Source: Rotaria sp. Silwood1 (taxonomy: Eukaryota > Rotifera > Eurotatoria > Philodinida > Philodinidae). Taken from it: a stretch of DNA of 64,000 nucleotides. The stretch is taken from assembly GCA_905250075.1 (NCBI GenBank), contig CAJNOP010000009.1, positions 1,081,915 through 1,145,914 of the forward strand. Reading direction: 5' to 3'. Shown one piece after another: positions 55,201-64,000 of the stretch. Within the stretch, counting starts at the first letter, position 1. Each line of letters starts with the position of its first letter. The position numbers and the translations under genes are program-made. Below the pieces are notes generated by a model. It made no database searches, was not told the origin of the DNA, and saw only the letters and a list, made by a program, of their open reading frames with translations.

Positions 55201-56729
55201 AAGAGCAAGAAATTGTGACTCTCACCAAAGGTTTAATACTTTCTGCTGATTTCGTTAATCAGTCGAAAAATTTTCGATGCTTTCATTAGAATGGTTAAAT
55301 ATTCTTGAAACTAGGTTTAAGAGAATTGAAGTAAGTTTTTCATATATTTATCATAGGTGAATTTTTATATTTTTCTTGTACAGGTAATGGATGATTGTCT
55401 TAATTTACTATGTGAACGTCTTAATATATCAAATACATTAGAAAATGATGAATATTCAATTTTTATTGTGATTACCTCAGGTAAATTTTCTTTTGTTTCA
55501 AATTTAGATGCTTCAATGTCTTCTCTTTTTTTTCTTTAAATAGGACATTCATCTCGTTTATTAAATCCAGCCGAATATCTTTTTGATATTATAAGTGAAT
55601 GCGCTCGAGCAAATATAATTGATTTTCATTTGATTATTAAACGTATGCTTTGGTTCAATATTCCATTCGTATTTAATAATAATAATCAATCAGAAATGTT
55701 CATTAATTTTATGTATCATCAACTTATACCTGAACTACTCGAAGGAACAATGATCATTCTAAATAATAATCATCTTTCTGATAAACTTATGGTAAAAAAA
55801 AAAAACAAAGATTTAGTTGAACTATTCAAAATATTTTTACACGACTTATTATAGCAAGAAATTTCATTAATGGCTGCTCTTCAATATCGTGCTTCAAATA
55901 AAATTGGTCTACCATCTATGTATGTGAATTTGTAAGAGATTTATATTTAATATTGCTCTTATGTGATTAGGAGAGAAGTTAAACATCTTCTTCCAGCAAC
56001 GGTATTAAAATTAAAAAGTGTTCGTCCTCAAGAATGGACAGCAGCTATTCATGACAGACTTGGTGCATTTGTTGAATCAATGTCAACCATTGAAGCGAAA
56101 ATTAAATTTTTAAGTAATTAATATAATCATCTTTCCTATTTTTATTTTTGAACATATTGTACTTTGTTTAGATCTTATAAAAACATGGCCGTTATTTGGT
56201 ACGACATTTTTTACTGTTCAGGTCTATAATTGATTTAAATTGTGACTCATTAATATTTTCTGTTTTCTTTAGTCTGTTGATGATCCATCGATTCGATCAC
56301 CATGTTTAATTGGTATTTACAAAAATGGCATTTTGTTTCTTGATTTAGATACTCGAGTAAGTTAATAAAATTTTTTTAGCACTATTTTTTGTTACATAAC
56401 TATAGGAAACCTTGTTTACAATTCCATATGATAATGTCGTATCAATTCGTCGTCATCAAGCAACAATCGATATAAAGTATGGTAGTTTAAATCAACCACA
56501 TATTCTTCAATGTCAACTTGATAGAGTAAGTTTTCTATTGAAAATTAAATAATCGCAAAATAATTGGTATGTATTGAATTAGGCTCAAGATCTCGTAGCA
56601 TTAAGTGGGCGTTATTTAAGTTTGATTGGTCGAAGTTTAACATCAGCATTGGAACGAAAGAGTGATACTCAGCAAATACATAGATCATTAACATCGACAT
56701 ACGATGATCCGATTAGTACACTATTGTAA
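43271..56729 (+). CDS. Motorless myosin XV-like tail protein (MyTH4-FERM)
   Basis: Twenty-seven coding exons with closing phases: 43271-43488, 43988-44022, 44766-44970, 45036-45209, 45272-45339, 45474-46169, 46258-46370, 47145-47280, 47343-47464, 47519-47734, 47890-47973, 49605-49837, 49895-49923, 49975-50018, 53568-53640, 53694-53770, 53829-54036, 54085-54176, 54232-54312, 55384-55480, 55544-55791, 55855-55919, 55971-56113, 56172-56221, 56273-56356, 56406-56525, 56583-56729. Product 1,285 aa. Order: disordered Asn/Ser-rich N-terminal half; WKLKIRKEVFSPAETF and a FERM C-lobe-like unit (LLGISHSGIRLIK); MyTH4 (SPIQTPLL, IMRYMGDY, CQIIKQLTDN, QRGWKLLAIV, YGGRKNTPSKAEI); FERM (FLLPGG to the C-terminus). 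These match the myosin XV tail in order. No motor, IQ, first MyTH4 or SH3 is found. The upstream frame carries a stop, and a 5'-UTR splice acceptor precedes the ATG. It may bind actin-core or membrane cargo without motility. Confidence 0.87.
43988..44022 (+). other. 35-nt coding microexon
   Basis: Flanked by TTTTAG and a GTTGAA donor. Without it, exon 1 (phase 2) cannot join the next exon without an immediate stop. With it the frame reads NNKSTYGRKRLELQ and continues into AEIRNII. The inference rests on phase and splice signals only. Confidence 0.65.
46371..47144. other. Intron of the myosin XV-tail gene, 774 bp
   Basis: An antisense open frame of 81 codons at 46,744-46,989 starts MSCSRNGLTF and is fairly protein-like, but no domain or splice context supports it. 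No repeat was recognised. Confidence 0.4.
47974..49604. other. Intron of the myosin XV-tail gene, 1.63 kb; SH3 absent
   Basis: In vertebrate myosin XV an SH3 domain sits between the FERM-like unit and the second MyTH4. This intron is the corresponding place. Its frames (for example 49,017-49,232) do not resemble SH3. No transposon ends were recognised. Confidence 0.5.
50220..51750. mobile_element. Non-autonomous hAT-like element (1,531 bp) in an intron
   Basis: The termini CAGTGTTTTATCCAG (50,220-50,234) and CTGGATAAAACACTG (51,736-51,750) are perfect 15-bp inverted repeats. They are flanked by an exact 8-bp direct duplication TGTTGTAC (50,212-50,219 and 51,751-51,758). An 8-bp duplication with CAGTG ends is diagnostic for the hAT superfamily. 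The left end is repeated in diverged form at about 50,402-50,535 (CAGTATTTTATCTAG). No transposase frame is present. A palindrome (50,944-51,181) is nested inside. It lies in the 3.55-kb intron 50,019-53,567 of the myosin XV-tail gene. Confidence 0.88.
50944..51181. repeat. Foldback palindrome nested in the hAT-like element
   Basis: The sequence from CGATCGAAAATC to its inverse GATTTTCGATCG folds back along its whole 238 bp. Internal pairs include GGTTAACC-type blocks, TTTCACRGCGTAAAAA and TTATTTCCTTTG with their inverses. Arms are about 80% identical, with almost no spacer (centre near 51,062). It may be the core of the host element or a later insertion. Confidence 0.7.
52250..53288. mobile_element. 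piggyBac-like non-autonomous element (1,039 bp) in the same intron
   Basis: CCCTTAAGAGC at 52,250-52,260 and GCTCTTAAGGG at 53,278-53,288 are perfect 11-bp inverted ends. Both are bounded by TTAA (52,246-52,249; 53,289-53,292), the target duplication of piggyBac elements, whose ends start CCC. Internally the motif GTCCCTTCCAAGGAACATT occurs near the left end, inverted near 52,600, and again in modified form near 53,140. A 69-codon minus-strand frame (52,854-53,063) is not recognisable as transposase. Confidence 0.82.
54313..55383. other. Intron of the myosin XV-tail gene, 1.07 kb
   Basis: No element ends were recognised. The plus-strand frame 54,693-54,986 (97 codons) is not linked to splice sites and matches no family I know. 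Confidence 0.45.
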
Positions 56730-56769
56730 TTGAAGTTGTTACGTTGTTTTGTTTTTCCTTCCATTAATA

Positions 56770-56850
56770 TGTAAATAAATAAATAGACAAAAAGTATATG
56801 AGTTTCAACAGATTACGTATAACACTGAAAAGTTAAATTGAATAAAAGTA
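56770..56850 (+). promoter_or_regulatory. Candidate polyadenylation signals
   Basis: AATAAATAAAT at about 56,773-56,783, about 45 bp after the TAA of the myosin XV-tail gene, and a second AATAAA near 56,839. These are canonical signals in the expected place; neither is experimentally supported here. Confidence 0.5.
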
Positions 56851-58301
56851 TTTTTATTTGCAGAGGAATCAATAAATTTTCCATTATGAAATGATTGATT
56901 CAGACGAAAAAAAGATGTTAAGATAATCAATAAATCGTATCGGCTTGTTATCTATTTCGAAAATATCTCTTCGATTGAACGCAAGAAAACTATTTTTCTC
57001 TTCACTAGTTATTGTCATCATTTGCTCGTATTAGCTTGAAGCATTTTTCAACATCTTCATGAAATGAATAAACTTATCAAACTTCAAAAAAGAATAAACT
57101 TTTATGGTTGAATAAAACTGTAGTTTTCCAGGTATGTTTGTATCTAATTTCTCCACATATCAGATCTGCCGGTCATGTTTAAATTCACAAAGTTGCCCGC
57201 AGGCCAAATTCGATCGATTGATGTGCCTCTGATTTTGCGAATACGTTTAATATTACAGCTTTGCAGTAATGTATCTTTCTAGTTTCAGTTGTTCACTGAA
57301 TTTATTTTTATAAAGATTAAATAATAACAAGTATTCACACGAAAGAGCAAATTAATACTGAAAGATCGTAATGGTAAAAGTTTTTCATACAAGCAAGATT
57401 TCAATTAGCTCAATGTCTTTGATCATATCAGTTCCTGTTTACGCATTGTTGAAAAAAATGTAATCATGATAAATAAAACAACATATGATGACACACAGCG
57501 AAAATATAAGAAATATGTCGTACTTGTAAAACTTACAAGACAATTGACATTAGACAATCAATTTTTTACAACAGCACAATCACAACATTTACTATTCTAC
57601 TGTTTTGGTCTGATTAATATTCAATGCGGATGTAAAGTGGATAGATGAATGTGCGAGTGCACGAAGAGAAGATGCACACCAACAATCATGGTTGAAAGGC
57701 TTCTTTTTTTTTGAACTTTCGCTTTCTTTATTCTTGGTCTATATATTGAAATGCTCTTGCAGCTCGATTAGTTTGTGTTCGTTTGATGTTTGATCTCATG
57801 TTACAATGAAAATCGCAGTCACCACAACTGAATGACTGCGTTGTTCAACACACATCCGTAAGATGCTGAGTTTAAGTCTCAGTATCATCAGCTATGGAAT
57901 GACCTTGGACAATACACTTACGGCTACTTGTTGCAGACTTCGCTCCATCCGATAGCATATGGATTAGTTTGTGACATAGATCACCTCTTCTGTCGAGAAC
58001 TACAATTAGTTATAGTTGTAGGAAAATATTGGGGTATTGAATCAGCCACAAGTCAGCACCTCATATCGCAATGTAGCCAAAAAGCAGAATTATACTACTT
58101 CGTTTTCTATAATGACAATCATCTGGTGTGTTCAAGCTAAAAAATGAATAGTTTGGACATTCATAGTAACAATTATCTCCATGGAACTTCATATATTGAT
58201 GTTAATGATAAGTGAAACGGAAGTTATAATTTCATGGTATTTGTTATTCACAAATTTTGATTAAAGATTTTTTAATAAAAAATAATACCAGTTTTTTTTT
58301 G
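56850..58301. other. Intergenic, nothing recognised
   Basis: AT-rich sequence. Short frames (57,466-57,648; 57,928-58,140) have no recognisable domains. No repeat partner was found. Confidence 0.45.
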
Positions 58302-59170
58302 TCATTTAGATTCAACATTTATACAATTAATAACACGATTGATTAGATAGTTTAATGGGAGTTTTTCTGCAATAGTTTTTTCTTTCAATTGTTTTATTAT
58401 AGAATGATCAGTGTTTGGATGAGAAAAACGTAACAGGCGAAGATAATCATAATGATCACTATTGATTTTCTTAATAATATCTGTTAAAACAGATTGAATA
58501 TTCATAGGATCTAAATTATCAACTTTGATTTATGATAAACGACGTAAAAGTTTCAACAAGAAAAAATTCTTTAAGACGAAAAATCTTCTCCAGATATAAC
58601 TTTTTAATTTTATTTATAGCTTTTATTGAAGTACCAATAACAGATTCTAAAGGATCCATTTCTTTTGTTTCATGGGATAAAAAAGACGCAGTTTTAATGA
58701 AATAAATTCTGGTAAAAGATTAATCAGTTTAATTAATATACGAATAAAAATTGTGTCTTCTTGAAATCCCAGATGGTATATTTGTGATATATTAAAGACA
58801 TGTATTGTATTTTTTCTTAATAGTTTATGAGTATCATTAGAGCTAGTAAATGTAACACTTAACTGAGTAGATTTAGAAAATTCAATAAAACTAAAAATGT
58901 TGTCATTTGTATATTGATACCAGATTCTTCTAAAATACACAACATAATCTATTTCATCTAAAAAGATCTTGCTGATATATCTATACGGACGTATTGAATA
59001 ATGGATACATTTATCAACGATTTTAGCTTGAAATATCCAATGACGTTCCATTCAAAATGATGAATTTACTTGATTTGATTTTTCATAAAAAAATAGGATA
59101 TTTATATCCGTCATCAACATTTTCACGATATTGTAAATGAAATTTTTCTAATTGAGACAATGATTGTATA
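58302..59170 (-). pseudogene. Decayed LRR-like gene (probable F-box/LRR relative)
   Basis: Minus-strand coding-like blocks follow one another with breaks. Near 59,165-59,095 is a block containing SLSQLEKFHLQY, then a stop. At 59,051-58,650 is a 134-codon block (HWIFQAKIVDKCIHYS to LLPEFISLKLRLFYP). A frameshift leads to a block beginning DPLESVIGTSIKAINKIKKL. A further frame change near 58,550 brings KLLRRLS, a stop and IKVDNLDP, and the final block ends INRVINCINVESK at 58,302. The leucine spacing and the LPEFISLKL phrase suggest an LRR-type protein like the F-box family in this window, but the F-box itself is not seen. At least two frameshifts and two stops make a functional product unlikely. 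Confidence 0.65.
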
Positions 59171-61740
59171 ATTAATTATTCTCATTAATAACCATTTAAA
59201 AAATTTGTATATAGGACACTACAAAAGTTTTTTTCTCGGCTCTCTTAAAAGATAAATTTTTAACGAAACAATTCTACCATAATGCTTAGACATCTTTAGG
59301 ATCATTCTCAAAATTTCAGCCTTGGAAGTCTTGACTTTCATTTTATTTTTGCATTTCTTTCAAACTTGGATTAGCGGATTTTCTAGGTTACTTTTGAATT
59401 CTCATGAGTACACTTTCGAAGTATGTTTGTACATGGCTAGTAAATTAACTTAACTTAACTTATAAGGAAATCCGTGCACATTTATTATAAGTATGAGAGG
59501 ACTTGGTATCTTTATGTCATATACTAATCAATCGATTTCATTAATTTTGACAGAGTAATTTCAGAATCGAATGTGCAATCCTGTTAGATTACCTTCTCGC
59601 TGTTGTAACCGAGGGAACTTTTAATGCTGTTCCGGCGATAATTGGAGATGAGTCTCATTGAACATACAAATGGATAGTAGACACTCTGAGCAACATTTCT
59701 ACGGCAGTTATTTTCAACTAATCTGATCTGTTTCAAGTTTTACCAAGTTTTGTGCTCCATGGATGCATTATCAGCTTATTGATGACTGAAAGTAGTTCAA
59801 TGTTCAATTGCACTGTCATTTACCAAAGAAATATAAAGGAACTGATTTCATCTTGTATTCTGCATTATCAGCAGTGGCAGATTATAGTTTTATCATAATG
59901 ATAAAAATATACTGGAGTAATTGAAAGTCGAAGTCTTACAAACTAATTCATGCATAGCGAAAGCTCGTCGAAACAACAGAAAAAAACCAACGAATCTTAT
60001 TAATTTTCTTTTACAAAATCTAGATTAACTTAGTTCATCCCTTTAGAATCTAGTAAACGGAAGTCTACCTATTAATAACTGCCTAACATATGTTTTCAAA
60101 GCTGCCCAATAGCTTAATACGAGACTAGTCTTTGAAGTATTAATTTTTACTATGAAAATGGAGGTCCACAAACAGTCTGAGTTACAAAGGAGTTTTGAGC
60201 AGAAAATCATATTGAACCACATTCAAATTCAACATAATCTCCGTATCCTTACTCGTTTGACTTCCAAAATTCAAATACAAACTACATGGAGTTGAATTCA
60301 ATAGCGACACCACAATGTTTAATGTGTTACAACAAGTCATTATCCACCTCACCAAAGATAATCTCAAAAACCACTTCTATGATCTAGTTTAATCGCATGC
60401 ACAAGTGCATTGTTGCTGATGGGTAGTACCTCGGAACAACCTTGGAGTTGGTCCAAATTCTTGACTTGACCAGCAAAAAATCGGCCGGTCACAATTCTTG
60501 ATTTAACTGGCGAAAACCCAATGCGCTACATGTATTAATTTACCAATCAGTTCTTTTGCGAAACAGCCTAGCATTTCAATTCTACAGAGACATACAATAT
60601 CGAACTCATATAATTCTTGGAGTGTCTAATAATTAACAACAACTCCTATTTTAGTCTGTTACGTATAGTATGCTAATGTGAAGGACGAATCAAGATTTCT
60701 TTCAAAAAATTTCGACTATAAACTCACAGCAGCTAACATTGAACAACAGCTGACTATTATTTGGGTTTTTTCAAATAATGATACAATTCTTTTACAGCTG
60801 ATAGGTTTGGTGTATTCTTATTTGAAATGCTTAGTTACATAATACAGTTGAAAGGTATTTCAATCCGCGAAAAGAGAAATATAAGATTAGCTAATACATA
60901 TAGCTTTTACATTAGAATTCCTATTTAAGGTTTATTAATACCTCGATATTATAGCGGTTGCATGATACCAATAGTTAGAAAGACCTGGGCAACAGAACTG
61001 ATTTTTTTGAAATTTTTTATGAAAGCATGAGCTGAGTATTAGTGGCTATTCAAATTCTGTGAAAGTTGGTTAAAATTACTCCACAAAAGTGAGTTCGAAA
61101 TTTCAACATGAGACATCTTTAATTTAGTCCGACATCAACTTTTATAATTTGGCTGACTTTTTGTGAGCATAATAAATTCACTCAACATGATATGAAGCTC
61201 TGATCGTAGAATAAAAAAGTGTTGGCGATTATTTAGAATCGGGATTTCGAATACGATTGAAATTTTATCAGTAGAAAACTTTTAGGGTCATATCTCTTGG
61301 CCATTGACACCGTGAAAATCTTTAAAAACAAGCAAAATAAGCAGGATTTAGTGCCAAAAAAACTTTAAAAAAGACCGGTAAAAAGCCGATGAAGATCGAC
61401 CGGTCTTGAAAGTTGAACCGGACCAGATCGGCAACCGACCAGTTCTGTTCCAAGTCTGCCTTGGGACCCAGGCTAGAACTAGCCTTTGAATATTCGTCTA
61501 AAGGGCTGAAGAAAATACTTTTGTAGTGTCTCGTATATCTTGAGACTGACTAATAATACATAAAAATTTCGATTTCGAATAAATTTTTTCAATTAATATT
61601 TCAAAGTAATCAAATTGTAAGCATCATATTTCAATCAAAACATAAGTTAAAGTTGCTAATCTAATTGGTAATATGGTTCGAATGCTTCGATCAACCTTGT
61701 TTATAAGTTGAGGGTGTAGGTATGAGGTAGGATATCAATA
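59171..61740. other. Intergenic with possible repeat ends
   Basis: No gene is recognised. A GC-richer segment at 60,418-60,530 (with CCGGTCA and GACCAGC motifs) and one at 61,370-61,475 (ACCGGTC and CCGACCAG motifs) look like loosely inverted ends of an old element of about 1 kb. The match is too weak to define borders. The minus-strand open frame 60,182-60,367 is unsupported. Confidence 0.35.
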
Positions 61741-61756
61741 TCTGTTCATTGCAACC

Positions 61757-61840
61757 AACATCCACGCTCACATCCCACCCATACCCTACTCACACCCACA
61801 TCCACATCTATCACTGCATTCACTCACGCACAGGTAATTA
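61757..61840. repeat. Strand-biased telomere-like tract
   Basis: A C-rich run on the plus strand (ACACCCACATCCACATC and CATCCCACCCATACCC) reads as degenerate TGTGGG/GTGGAT repeats on the minus strand. A shorter related tract, CACCCACACCC, lies near 62,285. TGTGGG repeats are reported for bdelloid telomeres. Here the units are irregular, so this is at most a degenerate interstitial tract. Confidence 0.35.
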
Positions 61841-61989
61841 TTGATCGAAGAGTTCTATCAGATTTTCCATTGTTCACAGTGGCTTTACTATTACATTGAA
61901 TCTGGCTGATCGGTTCTTGTTTACACACTAGATTGTTATTGCTGTTGAGACAAGCTAACAACATCTAAATTCTAGGGATGGGTATGTAT

Positions 61990-62246
61990 TAGGGATGCCA
62001 CTTTATATTTTTTCTTTCAATTCAAATTATACATGAATGAAATAATCAGAACTTTAAATTCAAAATAAATTTAAATCATCGATAATATTATAAATAACGA
62101 ATTTGAATTATTTGCATTTCGTAATTTGACTTCCAAGATACATGCTACATGAAGTTTCAAGAAAAAGTAGAATGAATCTCCTATTTTTAATAATGAAAGG
62201 AAATAATTTAAACGTATTTCCAATTAACAGAAAAATGTCATCCCTA
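61990..62246. mobile_element. Possible small MITE with TAGGGATG ends
   Basis: TAGGGATG at 61,990 and its inverse CATCCCTA ending 62,246, followed inward by loosely matching T-rich sequence. A second TAGGGATG at 61,974 precedes the left end. The ends resemble some hAT-derived MITEs, but no target duplication is found and the interior is simple AT-rich sequence. Confidence 0.3.
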
Positions 62247-62703
62247 GTGCCGATAGGTGGAACGATATGAATTCTTGTTTTGCTCACCCACACCCATCTA
62301 GCCTCACGCAAGATGTTTGTTATCTTTTAGACTTTTATAACCATGCGTGTTATTCGCTTTCGAAGTGGCGGATATAAGAGAAAAAATCCGATATGTGCGA
62401 AGTAACTTAATTATATTTTCTTTCATTATCAAATTCTATCACTGACCGGATTATTCTTGGGAGAGTGCTATGCTCCTGTTGCTCATATTGATGGATACTG
62501 ACGATAGCAGTAGCGTTGAAGGAAAGGAGAGAATGGCGCAAACTTTACTTCACCATTTACACTGTGGCAATAGGAAAGTTTATTTTTGTAGTAGATAGGA
62601 ATGAGAAAAGTTGAGAATAAAAATCGATGACAAAATAGAAATGAAATTCATCGATTAAGAAAAATTTAAATGTTGCAGTCACACTTGTATTTGATTGTTC
62701 ACT

Positions 62704-63878
62704 TTAGAGAAAATGCCATGCGATGTCGGTGTGACCATTGCCAAGTTCACCAGCTACGGCCATGAAACCATCGTACGTTAAGGCAATATTACCTAAAGGC
62801 ATGGAATGAAGTTATTGATACTATCAAACAGCTGGCATTTACCTTCTTTACAATCGCGACAGCGATCAACAAATCGTACGACTATTTCACCTTTGCTTCC
62901 TTTAACGATCGCTTTCTTTTGACAGACTGGATTAGTACTTGGAATACCGCTGACAGTGTATGGATCAAATTGAACTTGATTGAGAGCAGCCGTATAGATT
63001 TTTTCATCATTTTCATCTAATGAACGAGCTCGATTTGTACCACAGGTGCTGTAATCCGAACCGGCCATGCTCTCGTTGTAATATGTCGCTTCTCCTTTGA
63101 ATTCACCTTCGAGTGAAGCTGGCTGCTTTCTGGACAATAACTTGCCGTAAACGCAATTGGGGCCATAGGAGTCACAGCTAGATTAGAACGGATTTTCCTA
63201 TGGATAAAATATCTATGTTATTACGTACTATCCTGCTCTACTACAGCAGAGACCAGCACCACAAGCAGTGTAGCGACAGTTACCATAAGCGGCCCCTCCA
63301 CAATGGGCGGCAGTGTTTCCACAACTAGAGAATAAAAATGGAGCATTATTAGTAAGGGATACAGTCATTTCGTTTTCATCTCCTACAATCCATATGAGGA
63401 ACAACATGATCCAGCTGGACAACCCGTACCGCCACATAGACCACTGCCACCACCGCCAACATAACCACCACCACCACCACCGCCAACATAGCCACCACCA
63501 CCACCACCGCCAACATAGCCACCACCGCCTCCCCCACAGTGTTCTGCAGTAACGCCACAGCTAAGTGAAACCAAAAATGTGGTGATTAGAAGAAAATAAA
63601 TGAGTTTACGTACTAGCCATATTGCGAACAGCATTGTCCTGCTGGACAGCCATAAGTTCGACAACCACCAGTTGCTGCACCACAGTATTCAGCGCCTGTA
63701 CCACAATAGCCGTATGCGGAGCAGCAGAGACCAGCTGCGCAGCCACCACCAGCCAAGCAGTTACCAGCTAGATATGAAAAGAGGTTGCATTTTTGATGAT
63801 ATGCATTCAAGTTTACCTACCAACGCTGTGCATGAAGGACAGCAAGAGAAGGCTCACACTAGTTGCAGTTGCCAGCAT
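62704..63878 (-). CDS. Secreted four-hevein plus expansin-like (DPBB) protein
   Basis: Six exons: 63878-63821, 63767-63614, 63560-63387, 63324-63229, 63177-62843, 62792-62704; 906 bp, 301 aa, phases closed. A signal peptide opens the protein ([20 protein letters not shown]). Four hevein-type chitin-binding domains follow ([36 protein letters not shown]; the last lacks one stacking aromatic). Three [13 protein letters not shown] units separate domains 2 and 3. From about residue 189 comes a double-psi beta-barrel of the expansin/RlpA type: [41 protein letters not shown] and a C-terminal WHFL. There is no expansin C-terminal CBM. Predicted role: secreted binding and loosening of a chitinous or cellulosic matrix, for example of food or fungi, or in defence. 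Horizontal origin or exon shuffling is plausible but not shown. Confidence 0.88.
63445..63537 (-). repeat. Coding 27-bp minisatellite (Gly-rich spacer)
   Basis: Three consecutive units encode a Tyr-Val-polyGly nonapeptide within the third exon of the hevein-expansin gene. The 27-bp period keeps frame, so copy number can vary without disrupting the gene. It probably forms a flexible linker between chitin-binding domains. Confidence 0.85.
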
Positions 63879-64000
63879 TGTTTTGCTTGTGCGCACGCTA
63901 ATGTCGAAATGTTGGTTCTGAATGTAAAATGAAGCTCAAACCCTATTTATTTGTCCGAGGACAACCATCCCTTATCCCTAGTCTTCATTTAATCACATCA
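63879..64000. other. 5' flank of the hevein-expansin gene (window edge)
   Basis: One hundred twenty bp upstream of the start codon. A TATTTAT-like AT tract lies near 63,945 on the plus strand (about 65 bp upstream). It is a possible but unproven core promoter element. Confidence 0.3.

Noticed and set aside
60418-61475. A 1-kb element with CCGGTC-rich ends
   Set aside because: Inverted similarity is patchy and no duplication or exact ends could be found, so it is only mentioned in the intergenic entry.
63313-63552. His-rich plus-strand frame
   Set aside because: Antisense of the Gly-rich minisatellite of the hevein-expansin gene; the polyHis is a by-product of CCACCA repeats.

Overview
The window is eukaryotic nuclear DNA: AT-rich, with short GT-AG introns (mostly 45-70 bp), and no operons, ribosome binding sites or prokaryotic features. 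I infer a bdelloid rotifer. The reasons are the intron style, divergent copies of animal genes (HECTD1, EEF2, a myosin XV tail), fast-evolving F-box/LRR-type genes and fragments, a hevein plus expansin-like secreted protein that is unusual in animals, and many small foldback DNA elements. The species cannot be fixed from the sequence alone, and other small protostomes are not strictly excluded.

Layout. 1-12,812 (minus): the 5' three quarters of a HECTD1-type E3 ubiquitin ligase, about 1,870 residues over 22 exons, with the HECT domain off the left edge. 13,413-14,686 and 20,604-22,332 (minus): two paralogous F-box/leucine-rich-like genes. The first is broken by a 10-N gap that hides roughly 450 bp. 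Between and after them lie diverged repeats and, at 25,177-26,554, a nearly perfect 1.38-kb palindrome flanked by TA. 27,418-29,073 (minus): a type I membrane protein with a MAM domain and a Thr-rich repeat stalk, interrupted by a 756-N gap. 30,854-35,541 (minus): a complete 13-exon EEF2 gene (845 aa). 38,274-40,075 (minus): a BTB/POZ plus SPOP-like 3-box protein with an N-terminal Cys-rich segment. 43,271-56,729 (plus): a 27-exon gene whose predicted 1,285-aa product is the C-terminal tail of myosin XV without motor, IQ motifs or SH3. One of its introns (50,019-53,567) holds a non-autonomous hAT-like element with a nested palindrome and a piggyBac-like element. 58,302 to about 59,170 (minus): a decayed LRR-like pseudogene. 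62,704-63,878 (minus): a secreted protein with four hevein-type chitin-binding domains and one expansin/RlpA-like double-psi beta-barrel, on six phase-compatible exons.

The genes do not form one pathway. EEF2 and HECTD1 are housekeeping or regulatory genes. The BTB and F-box genes, like HECTD1, point to ubiquitin-ligase functions (CUL3 adaptor, SCF-type and HECT-type), but nothing shows they act together. The most unusual coding features are the motorless myosin XV tail and the hevein-expansin fusion. The most unusual non-coding features are the long palindrome and the abundance of foldback elements, several of them inside introns. Exon boundaries were read by eye from splice signals and reading phase. 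In the six spliced genes without assembly gaps the phases close exactly, except where HECTD1 runs off the window.
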